NCBI RefSeq assembly: GCF_014349235.1
Contig: NZ_JACSOH010000001.1
Location: 124,001 to 188,000 of the forward strand
Source of the DNA: Cytophaga sp. FL35
GTDB lineage: Bacteria > Bacteroidota > Bacteroidia > Flavobacteriales > Flavobacteriaceae
DNA length: 64,000 nt
Reading direction: 5' to 3'
The notes beneath the pieces are model-generated. The model worked only from the letters and a program-made list of their open reading frames with translations, made no database searches and was not told where the DNA came from. A program made the translations under genes and the position numbers. This document shows positions 26,404 to 33,580 of the stretch, in pieces (position 1 is the stretch's first letter; each line of letters begins with the position of its first letter).

Positions 26404-28125
26404 ATGTTAAAAAAGTATTTCCCCATACTAGATTGGCTTCCTTCCTATCAAAAAAAATACTTGTCCGGAGATATTTCCGCGGGAGTAACTGTTGGTATTA
26501 TGCTCGTACCCCAAGGAATGGCCTATGCCATGATTGCCGGTTTGCCCCCCGTATTTGGTTTGTACGCCTCTTTACTACCGCAGATAATTTATGCGTTAAT
26601 GGGAACTTCAAGACAATTGGCCGTTGGCCCCGTGGCGATGGATTCATTGCTTGTTGCCTCTGGTCTTGGCGCTTTGGCGCTTTCAGGTATAGAAGAGTAT
26701 ATTGCCATGGCCATCTTTTTAGCCCTCTTTATGGGGATGATACAATTATTCTTAGGGATATTAAAAATGGGGTTTTTGGTCAATTTTTTATCCAAACCGG
26801 TTATCAGTGGGTTCACATCCGCTGCTGCCTTAATTATAGGTTTTAGCCAACTAAAACATTTGTTGGGAACTAATTTGGAAAGAAACAACGAGGTCCATGG
26901 CTATATACAACATATTACGAACCTATTTGACCAAATTAATTGGTATACTGTGGGAATTGGCGTAGTAGCAATCATAATATTAAAAATACTGAAGAAAGTA
27001 AATAAAAAGATTCCCGCCGCTCTAATAGTGGTATCCTTGGGCATTGCTTCGGTTTATCTTTTTAAACTTGATGATTTTGGGGTTAAAATTGTAGAAGAAA
27101 TCCCTGATGGCTTACCTACTTTTGTACTTCCTACCATGGACTTTTCCCGAATAGGCGACTTACTACCCATGGCCCTTACCTTATCTTTGATTGCATTTAT
27201 GGAGGCTATTTCAGTAGCGAAAGCCATTGAAGTCAATCACAAAGAATATGAAATAGATGCCAACCAAGAATTAGTAGCCCTGGGCACGGCAAACATCATT
27301 GGTTCCCTTTTTCAGTCCTACCCAACTACCGGAGGGCTTTCAAGAACTGCGGTAAATGACCAATCAGGAGCGCAAACGGGTGTGGCTGCGTTGATCAGTG
27401 CATTTATAGTAGGTCTTACGCTTTTGTTCCTCACCCCAATTTTCTATTTTCTGCCAAACGCTATTTTAGGCGCCATCATTATGGTAGCCGTTTTTAGTCT
27501 TATTGACTTAAAATATCCATTAAAGCTCTATGAACATCGCAAGGACGAATTTTTCTTATTGCTGATTACCTTTTTAATTACCTTATTAGTTGGAATAAAA
27601 GAAGGTATTCTCTTGGGAGTCCTTATTTCCCTATTACTATTGGTCTACAGAACCAGTAAACCTCATATGGCAGTTTTAGGAAAAATTAAGAACACCGATT
27701 ACTTCAAAAATGTCTCAAGGTTTACGGACGAGGTAGAACAAAACGAAAAAGTAGTAATTATAAGGTTTGATTCGCAACTTTACTTTGGAAACAAGGATTA
27801 TTTTAAACGCCAGCTCTTAAAGACCATTAATAAGAACCCTATAAAACCGGAGGCAATCATCATTAAAGCGGAACCTATTAACTATATTGATAGTAGTGCC
27901 GTTTTCATGCTCGAAAATTTAATCGAGGAGTTAAAAGAGCAGGGAATCAAAGTAATGTTCTCCAACGTCATAGGACCTACCAGGGATATCATTCAAAAAT
28001 CCGGATTATTGGAAATGATAGGTAAAGAGCACTTTTTTGTAAATACCATAGATGCTTATCACTTTGCTTTAAATCAAACACCTAAGTCCAAAATACAAGA
28101 TAAAATTTCACTCCAGGTAAAATAA
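26404..28125 (+). CDS. SulP/SLC26 anion permease with STAS domain
   Basis: The protein has 573 residues. The transport domain spans about 1-420 with 10 or more hydrophobic segments and the family signature GVTVGIMLVPQGMAYAMIAGLPPVFGLYASLLP. A cytoplasmic STAS domain spans about 440-555 (IIKAEPINYIDSSAVFMLENL). It moves sulfate, bicarbonate or related anions. Its position in a sulfide oxidation locus suggests export of sulfate or sulfite, or uptake of a sulfur oxyanion; direction cannot be told from sequence. Confidence 0.92.
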   Translation: MLKKYFPILDWLPSYQKKYLSGDISAGVTVGIMLVPQGMAYAMIAGLPPVFGLYASLLPQIIYALMGTSRQLAVGPVAMDSLLVASGLGALALSGIEEYIAMAIFLALFMGMIQLFLGILKMGFLVNFLSKPVISGFTSAAALIIGFSQLKHLLGTNLERNNEVHGYIQHITNLFDQINWYTVGIGVVAIIILKILKKVNKKIPAALIVVSLGIASVYLFKLDDFGVKIVEEIPDGLPTFVLPTMDFSRIGDLLPMALTLSLIAFMEAISVAKAIEVNHKEYEIDANQELVALGTANIIGSLFQSYPTTGGLSRTAVNDQSGAQTGVAALISAFIVGLTLLFLTPIFYFLPNAILGAIIMVAVFSLIDLKYPLKLYEHRKDEFFLLLITFLITLLVGIKEGILLGVLISLLLLVYRTSKPHMAVLGKIKNTDYFKNVSRFTDEVEQNEKVVIIRFDSQLYFGNKDYFKRQLLKTINKNPIKPEAIIIKAEPINYIDSSAVFMLENLIEELKEQGIKVMFSNVIGPTRDIIQKSGLLEMIGKEHFFVNTIDAYHFALNQTPKSKIQDKISLQVK

Positions 28126-28133
28126 TTAGGTAT

Positions 28134-28177
28134 GTAACATTGGTCACTTAAGTTCCTAACAATTGGCTCTAACTTTA
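28134..28177 (+). promoter_or_regulatory. FNR-like operator and -7 box, site 2 (persulfide dioxygenase)
   Basis: GTAAC-ATTG-GTCAC (28134-28147), one mismatch from the dyad, is preceded by TAT. TAACTTTA (28170-28177) starts 29.5 bp from the dyad centre. The gene has its own promoter although SulP ends only 78 bp upstream. Confidence 0.72.
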
Positions 28178-28203
28178 TATCATAATCATTTAAAACATGC
28201 ACC

Positions 28204-29619
28204 ATGAAAGTAGAACAAATTTATACCGGTTGTTTGGCCCATGCGGCTTACTATATTGAAAATAATGGCGAAGCGGCAGTCTTTGACCCGTTAAGGGAAG
28301 TGGAGCCCTATTTGGAAAGAGCCAAAAAAGACAATGCCAAAATTAAATATGTCTTTGAGACCCATTTTCATGCCGACTTTGTTAGTGGACATTTGGATTT
28401 ACAGAAAAAGGCAGGCTCAAAAATTGTTTTCGGCCCAAACGCAAAACCAAATTATGAAGCTATTGTTGCCGAAGACAATCAGGTTTTTAATGTAGGTTCT
28501 TACAAAGTAAAAGTCATACATACTCCTGGCCATACAATGGAGAGTACCACCTATATGCTTATTGATGAGGAAGGAAAAGAGCATGGTATAATTACCGGAG
28601 ACACCTTATTTATAGGTGATGTGGGAAGGCCTGATCTTGCGCAGCATGTAGTTTCAGATTTGACCGAGGAAAAATTGGCTGGCCATTTATATGACTCCCT
28701 GAGAAATAGAATTTTACCCTTAAGCGATGATTTAATTGTATACCCCAACCATGGCGCGGGTTCTGCCTGTGGTAAAATGATGAGTAAAGAAACAACCGAT
28801 ACCCTGGGCAATCAGAAAAAGGTGAACTATGCTTTGCAAGAGATGACCAAAGCAGAATTTATTGAAGCACTTTTAGAGGGTCTTACAACTCCTCCCGGTT
28901 ATTTTCCCCAGAATGTTCTTATGAACATTAAAGGTTACGAGAGTTTGGACAGTGTTATGGACCGGGCTACCCAAGCTTTAGACCCAGTAGCCTTTGAAGC
29001 TGCCGCTAACGAAACCGCTGCCTTGGTATTGGATACAAGGGATGCTGCAGATTTCGCAAAAGGCTTTATTCCCAACAGTATTAATATTGGATTGGAAGGA
29101 AGTTTTGCCCAATGGGTGGGTGAAATGATTCCTAGTGTAAAACAAGAGATTCTTTTAGTAACCTATCCTGATAAAGAAGAAGAGGCCATTACCCGGTTAT
29201 CTAGAGTAGGATATGACAATGCCATTGGTTTCTTGAAGGGCGGATTTGCATCTTGGAAAAACTCCGGAAAAGAATATGAGACTGTTCAACGTATTGGTCC
29301 AAAGGAGTTTGAAAAAGCTTACAACGAGGAAAAGCCATTGGTTATAGACGTGAGAAAGAAAAGCGAATTTGATTCGGAACACATCATTGGGGCCTTGAAT
29401 ATTCCATTAAATGAAATCAACCAACATTTGGCTGAAATTCCAAAGGACAAGCCATTTATTATACACTGTGCTGGTGGCTATAGAAGTATGATTGCCGCAT
29501 CTATTCTAAAACAAAGGGGCTGGGATGATTTTGTGGATATCGCAGGTGGTTTTAAAGAAGTTGCGGAAAATACTTCGGTAGCAAAATCGGATTACGTTTG
29601 CCCTACAACAATGCTTTAA
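28204..29619 (+). CDS. Persulfide dioxygenase-rhodanese fusion (CstB-like)
   Basis: The protein has 471 residues. An N-terminal metallo-beta-lactamase fold of the ETHE1 type (about 1-240) carries HFHADFVSGH (H54, H56, D58, H63), HTPGHTMESTTY and GDTLFIGDVGRPD. A first rhodanese domain (about 255-355) lacks the catalytic cysteine (loop LLVTYPDKEEEA), and a second one (about 365-455) has C422 in HCAGGYR. This is the order of CstB from Staphylococcus: dioxygenase, pseudo-rhodanese, rhodanese. Expected role: oxidising persulfide made by SQR and forming thiosulfate. Confidence 0.92.
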   Translation: MKVEQIYTGCLAHAAYYIENNGEAAVFDPLREVEPYLERAKKDNAKIKYVFETHFHADFVSGHLDLQKKAGSKIVFGPNAKPNYEAIVAEDNQVFNVGSYKVKVIHTPGHTMESTTYMLIDEEGKEHGIITGDTLFIGDVGRPDLAQHVVSDLTEEKLAGHLYDSLRNRILPLSDDLIVYPNHGAGSACGKMMSKETTDTLGNQKKVNYALQEMTKAEFIEALLEGLTTPPGYFPQNVLMNIKGYESLDSVMDRATQALDPVAFEAAANETAALVLDTRDAADFAKGFIPNSINIGLEGSFAQWVGEMIPSVKQEILLVTYPDKEEEAITRLSRVGYDNAIGFLKGGFASWKNSGKEYETVQRIGPKEFEKAYNEEKPLVIDVRKKSEFDSEHIIGALNIPLNEINQHLAEIPKDKPFIIHCAGGYRSMIAASILKQRGWDDFVDIAGGFKEVAENTSVAKSDYVCPTTML

Positions 29620-29639
29620 TCTCATTTGATTTATGATTG

Positions 29640-29672
29640 AAAAGTCCCTTATACTACAAAAGGGACTTTTTA
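29640..29672 (+). terminator. Terminator after CstB-like gene
   Basis: An 11-bp stem AAAAGTCCCTT / AAGGGACTTTT with a 9-base loop runs into TATTTT. Confidence 0.85.
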
Positions 29673-29694
29673 TTTTCAATGGCTTTTGGCTTAT

Positions 29695-29738
29695 GTAACA
29701 CAGGTTACCAATCTTCCTATCCATTAGAAGTAAATTTG
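29695..29738 (+). promoter_or_regulatory. FNR-like operator and -7 box, site 3 (rhodanese operon)
   Basis: GTAAC-ACAG-GTTAC (29695-29708) is a perfect dyad preceded by TAT. TAAATTTG (29731-29738) is a perfect TAnnTTTG box, 29.5 bp from the dyad centre. It drives a five-gene run. Confidence 0.78.
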
Positions 29739-29760
29739 ATAGAACTCAAAATTCCGTATC

Positions 29761-30105
29761 ATGGCCCTATTCAGTTCCCTTTTCAATTTTTCGTCCCAGT
29801 ATTCGGACAAAATCAATATTCTTGATGTACCTACCTTCAAAGCACATCTTAAGGAAAAAAATATACAATTAATTGATGTTAGAACACCCAGAGAGTTTTT
29901 AGATGGCCACATTGCCAATGCTAGGAATCTTGACTATTTTAATCAATCGAGGTTTCGAGAAGAAATTGAAAAGCTAGATAAAACACAACCCATTTATCTC
30001 TACTGCCGTTCCGGCAATAGAAGCCAGAAAGCAGCAAGAGTACTAGTTGACGCAGGGTTCGAAAAAATCTATGACCTTAAGGGCGGTTTCATGCATTGGA
30101 CCTAG
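29761..30105 (+). CDS. Single-domain rhodanese sulfurtransferase
   Basis: This 114-residue cytoplasmic protein has the active cysteine C82 in CRSGNRS, the six-residue loop of single-domain sulfurtransferases. DVRTPREFLDGHI is the N-terminal rhodanese signature. It probably carries sulfane sulfur from SQR or glutathione persulfide. First gene of a compact operon (gaps of 20, 15, 7 and 30 bp). Confidence 0.92.
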   Translation: MALFSSLFNFSSQYSDKINILDVPTFKAHLKEKNIQLIDVRTPREFLDGHIANARNLDYFNQSRFREEIEKLDKTQPIYLYCRSGNRSQKAARVLVDAGFEKIYDLKGGFMHWT

Positions 30106-30125
30106 TAATCAAATAATACTACATT

Positions 30126-30392
30126 ATGAAGACAAGCATCATTATACAAAACTTAAAGTGTGGAGGCTGTGCTAAAACCATATATACACATCTCGAAAAA
30201 TTAAAAAGTCTTAGTGATATTGAGGTGGAAATTGAGCCCTCCAAGGTTTCTTTTAATTATAACGATATGGAAAGCGCCTTAGAGGCAAAAAGAATTTTAA
30301 AAAGTTTGGGATATCCAAGCATTACAGATCGCAATTCGATGGTAGATAAAACCAAATCTTTTATTAGCTGTGCATCTGGTAAAATAAGCTAG
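30126..30392 (+). CDS. Heavy-metal-associated (HMA) domain protein
   Basis: This 88-residue ferredoxin-like HMA domain has the motif GGC preceded by KC (C12 and C15, CxxC) and a late cysteine in SFISCASGK. In copper chaperones the motif is MxCxxC; here it is NLKCGGC, so a thiol or persulfide role is also possible. It sits between the rhodanese and the heme lipoprotein of the sulfide operon. Confidence 0.82.
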   Translation: MKTSIIIQNLKCGGCAKTIYTHLEKLKSLSDIEVEIEPSKVSFNYNDMESALEAKRILKSLGYPSITDRNSMVDKTKSFISCASGKIS

Positions 30393-30407
30393 TTAAATAT
30401 GAGACCA

Positions 30408-31016
30408 ATGAAAACTTACAATTACTATTTATTTTTTAGTTTGTTCTTGGTCATCTTTGGCTGTAAGGAACAAGCTAAAAATGAGACTATAAAAAGTGAA
30501 AATGAAGATAGCGAAGTACTTTTGGAAACAAGTGCAAACGCTTCCAAAATTGGGAAAGAATATGCTCTTGAAACCCAAAAGCTATTGGGAAAAAATCTAG
30601 TGGGCGCTATACAAAAGAAGGGCGTTTTAGGTGCTCTGGATTTTTGTAATGTAAAAGCGATTCCGCTAACCGATAGTATCGCCAAAAAGCATGGGGCAAT
30701 TATTAAAAGAGTTAGTGATCGCCCACGTAATATTAAAAACAAGGCCAATTCAGTTGAGCTGGCACAAATTGAACATTTCAAAAAACGTTTAGAACAGGAA
30801 AAAGAAGTGGACCCTGTGGTTATCTCAGAAGGTAATAAAAACAAATTTTACTACCCCATCATTACAAACGCCATGTGTCTGCAATGCCACGGCACCCCGA
30901 ACGAGGAGATAGCTCCTGCAACTTTAAGTAAATTAGAAGGATTATATCCAGATGACAAGGCAATTGGGTATGGCCCTAACGAAGTTAGAGGTATTTGGAG
31001 TATAACATTTAAGTAA
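30408..31016 (+). CDS. DUF3365-type c-heme lipoprotein
   Basis: A lipobox (VIFGCKEQ) follows the short signal; the ATG at 30408 gives the compact signal, and one three codons earlier is possible. A single c-type heme site, CLQCH, lies near residue 160 after YYPIITNAM. This matches DUF3365 (Tll0287-like) sensor domains that bind one heme in the periplasm. As a free lipoprotein it could be an electron carrier or sulfide/NO sensor for this locus; that is inference. Confidence 0.85.
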   Translation: MKTYNYYLFFSLFLVIFGCKEQAKNETIKSENEDSEVLLETSANASKIGKEYALETQKLLGKNLVGAIQKKGVLGALDFCNVKAIPLTDSIAKKHGAIIKRVSDRPRNIKNKANSVELAQIEHFKKRLEQEKEVDPVVISEGNKNKFYYPIITNAMCLQCHGTPNEEIAPATLSKLEGLYPDDKAIGYGPNEVRGIWSITFK

Positions 31017-31023
31017 AAAATGA

Positions 31024-31317
31024 ATGAGTAAATTTTCAGAATTGATGAACAGCGAAAAACCCTTATTGGTAGATTTTTTTGCTGAGTGGTGCGGCCCGTG
31101 CAAAATGATGCCTCCCATCCTTAAAGAAGTGAAAGACCAATTAGGTGAGGATGTTACCATTGTTAAAATAGACGTAGATAAAAATCAGCAAATGGCTGCC
31201 AAATATCAAGTGCGTGGTGTACCTACGCTTATACTTTTTAAAAACGGTGAGATAAAATGGAGGCAATCTGGAGTTATGGATGCCAATAGCTTAACTCAAA
31301 TAATAAAAAGTCATTAA
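31024..31317 (+). CDS. Thioredoxin
   Basis: This 97-residue thioredoxin fold has the classical WCGPC (C23, C26) and the cis-proline segment VRGVPTLILF. There is no signal peptide, so it works in the cytoplasm. The start is 7 bp after the heme lipoprotein stop. Likely function: reducing persulfides formed on the rhodaneses. Confidence 0.93.
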   Translation: MSKFSELMNSEKPLLVDFFAEWCGPCKMMPPILKEVKDQLGEDVTIVKIDVDKNQQMAAKYQVRGVPTLILFKNGEIKWRQSGVMDANSLTQIIKSH

Positions 31318-31347
31318 AATATTTCTTTTAATTTAAAACCAACTCAC

Positions 31348-31551
31348 ATGAAAAGGAATATGGGCGGAGCAGACCGCATAATCAGAATTATTGCTGCTAT
31401 TATAATTGTCACCCTTTTTTGGCGAGGAGAAATTAGCGGTGTCCTCGGATACATTCTTTTGGCACTGGCGGCAATTTTCGTGCTAACGAGTTTGGTAAAT
31501 ATATGTCCTCTCTACAATATATTTGGAATTAAGACATGTAAAACGAAATAG
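31348..31551 (+). CDS. YgaP-like / DUF2892 membrane protein
   Basis: This 67-residue protein has two hydrophobic segments (about 10-27 and 33-52). The opening RNMGGADRIIRIIAAI and ending VNICPLYNIFGIKTCKTK are typical of DUF2892, the membrane part of the YgaP sulfurtransferase. Here the rhodanese part is a separate gene at the head of the operon, so the pair may rebuild a split YgaP. Last gene of the unit. Confidence 0.88.
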   Translation: MKRNMGGADRIIRIIAAIIIVTLFWRGEISGVLGYILLALAAIFVLTSLVNICPLYNIFGIKTCKTK

Positions 31552-31578
31552 CATCAAAATAATTTCTTTTAGCCTTAT

Positions 31579-31622
31579 GTAACTAAAGTTACTATATAGG
31601 CAATTTTCATAGGTTAAATTTA
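31579..31622 (+). promoter_or_regulatory. FNR-like operator and -7 box, site 4 (SQR)
   Basis: GTAAC-TAAA-GTTAC (31579-31592) is a perfect dyad preceded by TAT. TAAATTTA (31615-31622) starts 29.5 bp from the dyad centre. The fourth member of the set. Confidence 0.76.
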
Positions 31623-31646
31623 TTAAGTCAACAAAATTTAAACCTT

Positions 31647-32909
31647 ATGAAATCAAATTATCAAATTGTCATTATCGGCGGGGGAACCGCGGGAATTATG
31701 ACCGCAGCAAGTCTATTGCGAAAAAATAGGAAACTCGACATCGCTATTATAGAACCCGCTGAAACACACTATTACCAACCTGCATGGACATTGGTGGGTG
31801 CTGGAACCTATAATTTTGAAAAAACGGCCAAACCAATGAAAGAAGTAATGCCGTCTGGGGTTACTTGGATAAAAGATTTTGCAACTTCTTTCAATGCCAT
31901 TGAGAATAGTGTTGTCACGAAATCATCGGGAAATATCACCTATGAATATTTAGTGGTAGCACCTGGTTTGGTGATGGAACCATCTATGATTGAAGGTTTA
32001 CCGGAAGCAATGCAAAAAGGTATTGTTTGTAGTAATTATACAGACCCTAAATACACTTGGGAGGTTATAAAGAACTTCAAGGGCGGTAACGCCATCTTCA
32101 CGCAGCCTACCACCCCAATAAAATGTGGGGGAGCTCCTCAAAAAATTGCCTATCTAGCGGCAGACTATTTTAGAAAGAAAGGAATCTCTAATAAAACCAA
32201 TGTAGTGTTTGCTACGCCAGGCACCGTAATTTTTGGTGTCAAACCTATTAGGGAAACCTTAATGAAGGTCATACAGCGTTATGGTATTCACTTTAAACCA
32301 TTCTACGCTCCTTTTAAAATTGATGCCGACAAGAAAATCGTTTATTTCAGAAATACAGCTCCAGAAGAAAATCAGTGTGTAATTACAGAAGACAATTCAC
32401 TGGGAGAACAAATGACTGGGGATACCGTTATTGAAATGCCTTTTGATATGCTCCATATAGCGCCTCCCCAAGCGGCCCCAAAGTTCGTAAGGAACTCCAA
32501 TTTAGTTAATGAAGCTGGGTGGCTGAACGTAGACCATCATTCATTACAGCATCATAATTATGCAAACATTTTTGGATTAGGTGATGTTGCCGGCCTTCCG
32601 ACTGCGAAAACGGGTGCAGCAATCAGAAAACAAGTACCGGTAGTCGTAGATAATATCCTAAGATTAATCAATCACAAAGAAGCTACTAATACTTCTTACA
32701 ATGGATATTCTAGTTGTCCCCTAGTAACCGGGTATGGAAAAATGACCTTGGCAGAATTTGACTACGACAACAACTTTACGCCCGACCCTAAATTAAAACA
32801 AATGCTCGTTTTTAACAGTGCGAAAGAGCACTGGCGTTTATGGATGTTAAAGAAATTTGGTTTGCCTTATTTGTACTGGAACAAAATGTTAAAGGGAAAA
32901 GATGTATAA
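31647..32909 (+). CDS. sqr: Sulfide:quinone oxidoreductase, eukaryote-like (type II)
   Basis: This 420-residue FAD enzyme begins with the dinucleotide fold VIIGGGTAGIM. The second FAD region is NIFGLGDVAGLPTAKTGAAIRKQ. The redox cysteines are C160 in TPIKCGGAPQK and C357 in SSCPLVTGYGK, both in contexts nearly identical to the mitochondrial enzyme SQOR. It oxidises sulfide to sulfane sulfur and passes electrons to the quinone pool at the inner membrane, feeding the persulfide dioxygenase and rhodaneses encoded upstream. Confidence 0.94.
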   Translation: MKSNYQIVIIGGGTAGIMTAASLLRKNRKLDIAIIEPAETHYYQPAWTLVGAGTYNFEKTAKPMKEVMPSGVTWIKDFATSFNAIENSVVTKSSGNITYEYLVVAPGLVMEPSMIEGLPEAMQKGIVCSNYTDPKYTWEVIKNFKGGNAIFTQPTTPIKCGGAPQKIAYLAADYFRKKGISNKTNVVFATPGTVIFGVKPIRETLMKVIQRYGIHFKPFYAPFKIDADKKIVYFRNTAPEENQCVITEDNSLGEQMTGDTVIEMPFDMLHIAPPQAAPKFVRNSNLVNEAGWLNVDHHSLQHHNYANIFGLGDVAGLPTAKTGAAIRKQVPVVVDNILRLINHKEATNTSYNGYSSCPLVTGYGKMTLAEFDYDNNFTPDPKLKQMLVFNSAKEHWRLWMLKKFGLPYLYWNKMLKGKDV

Positions 32910-32931
32910 GTAAGGTTGGTTTTGTTGTTTT

Positions 32932-32956
32932 AGGCGGGACTTGGTACCGCCTTTTT
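32932..32956 (+). terminator. Terminator after SQR
   Basis: A GGCGG...CCGCC stem (one internal mismatch when extended to 8 bp) is followed by five T. Confidence 0.78.
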
Positions 32957-33470
32957 AGTTACCAGTTTTTCAAGAATGGTTTCTAAAAATGTCTTTGCAA
33001 TAAGTTCAAAGATGTTAGCTATTCGCAAAAAGCAAGTCATATGATAAAAAATGTGCGCAGGATAGTCTTTTTATTCCGTAATACTGACAAAAATCATCTT
33101 TTGTCTACCTACCAACCCCTAAATTCGTACTATAAATTATTATAATATGAATACGTTGCGTCTTTTGCCTCTTGTTTCTTGGGAAAACGGGATTTGGATG
33201 ATAGGAATATTTGCCGCCGTGGTGGTAGTTCTAATTACGGTTGTTTGGTCCTTTATTAATGGAAATAAAAAATAGATCCTAGCTACTACCGTTTTATCGT
33301 TTCCCATTCAACTAAAGCGCATGCATTTTAGGTAGACATTAATAGAAAAAAATAAAATCAATTTTTTAGGATTCCAATTGAGGATTGAATGTCCATCACT
33401 TGGGACATATCCTTCGTTTCCAGCTGCATATATGGCAATTGATAAGTGTTTTTATTGGAGTTATTGCGGC
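32957..33470. other. Mostly non-coding stretch around the small membrane ORF
   Basis: Apart from the 42-codon frame, this region has an imperfect hairpin at 33381-33413 (ATGTCC/GGACAT with AGGAT/ATCCT and a 3-base bulge) and nothing else I can assign. The hairpin could end the small gene's transcript but has no clear T run. Confidence 0.35.
33147..33275 (+). CDS. 42-residue single-span membrane protein
   Basis: A short frame encodes MNTLRLLPLV, SWENGIWMIG, a hydrophobic helix (about 18-36) and a basic end NGNKK. The layout resembles the small membrane subunits that accompany respiratory complexes, but no family is recognised. It stands alone between the SQR terminator and the hexosaminidase terminator. 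A near-by -7 candidate is TAAATTCG (33120-33127), a 6-of-8 match. Confidence 0.45.
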   Translation: MNTLRLLPLVSWENGIWMIGIFAAVVVVLITVVWSFINGNKK

Positions 33471-33501
33471 AAAAAAAGCTACCCATTACTGGATAGCTTT
33501 T
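33471..33501 (-). terminator. Terminator of hexosaminidase gene
   Basis: Minus strand: an 11-bp stem with one mismatch (AAAAGCTATCC against GGGTAGCTTTT), a 6-base loop, then a run of seven T overlapping the stem end. Confidence 0.75.
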
Positions 33502-33580
33502 CATTTAAAAACTAACAATTATCAACTCAAAATCTTATATCCCTAAGACCTCTCCGGCCCTACTATAACTTTACGCGCTA

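Noticed and set aside
33097-33130. TCTTTTGTCTACC upstream of the 42-residue ORF as a fifth LytTR-type element
   Set aside because: The first half matches 9 of 13 positions but the half 21 bp later matches only about 4, and no TTTG box lies 36 bp further downstream before the start codon.
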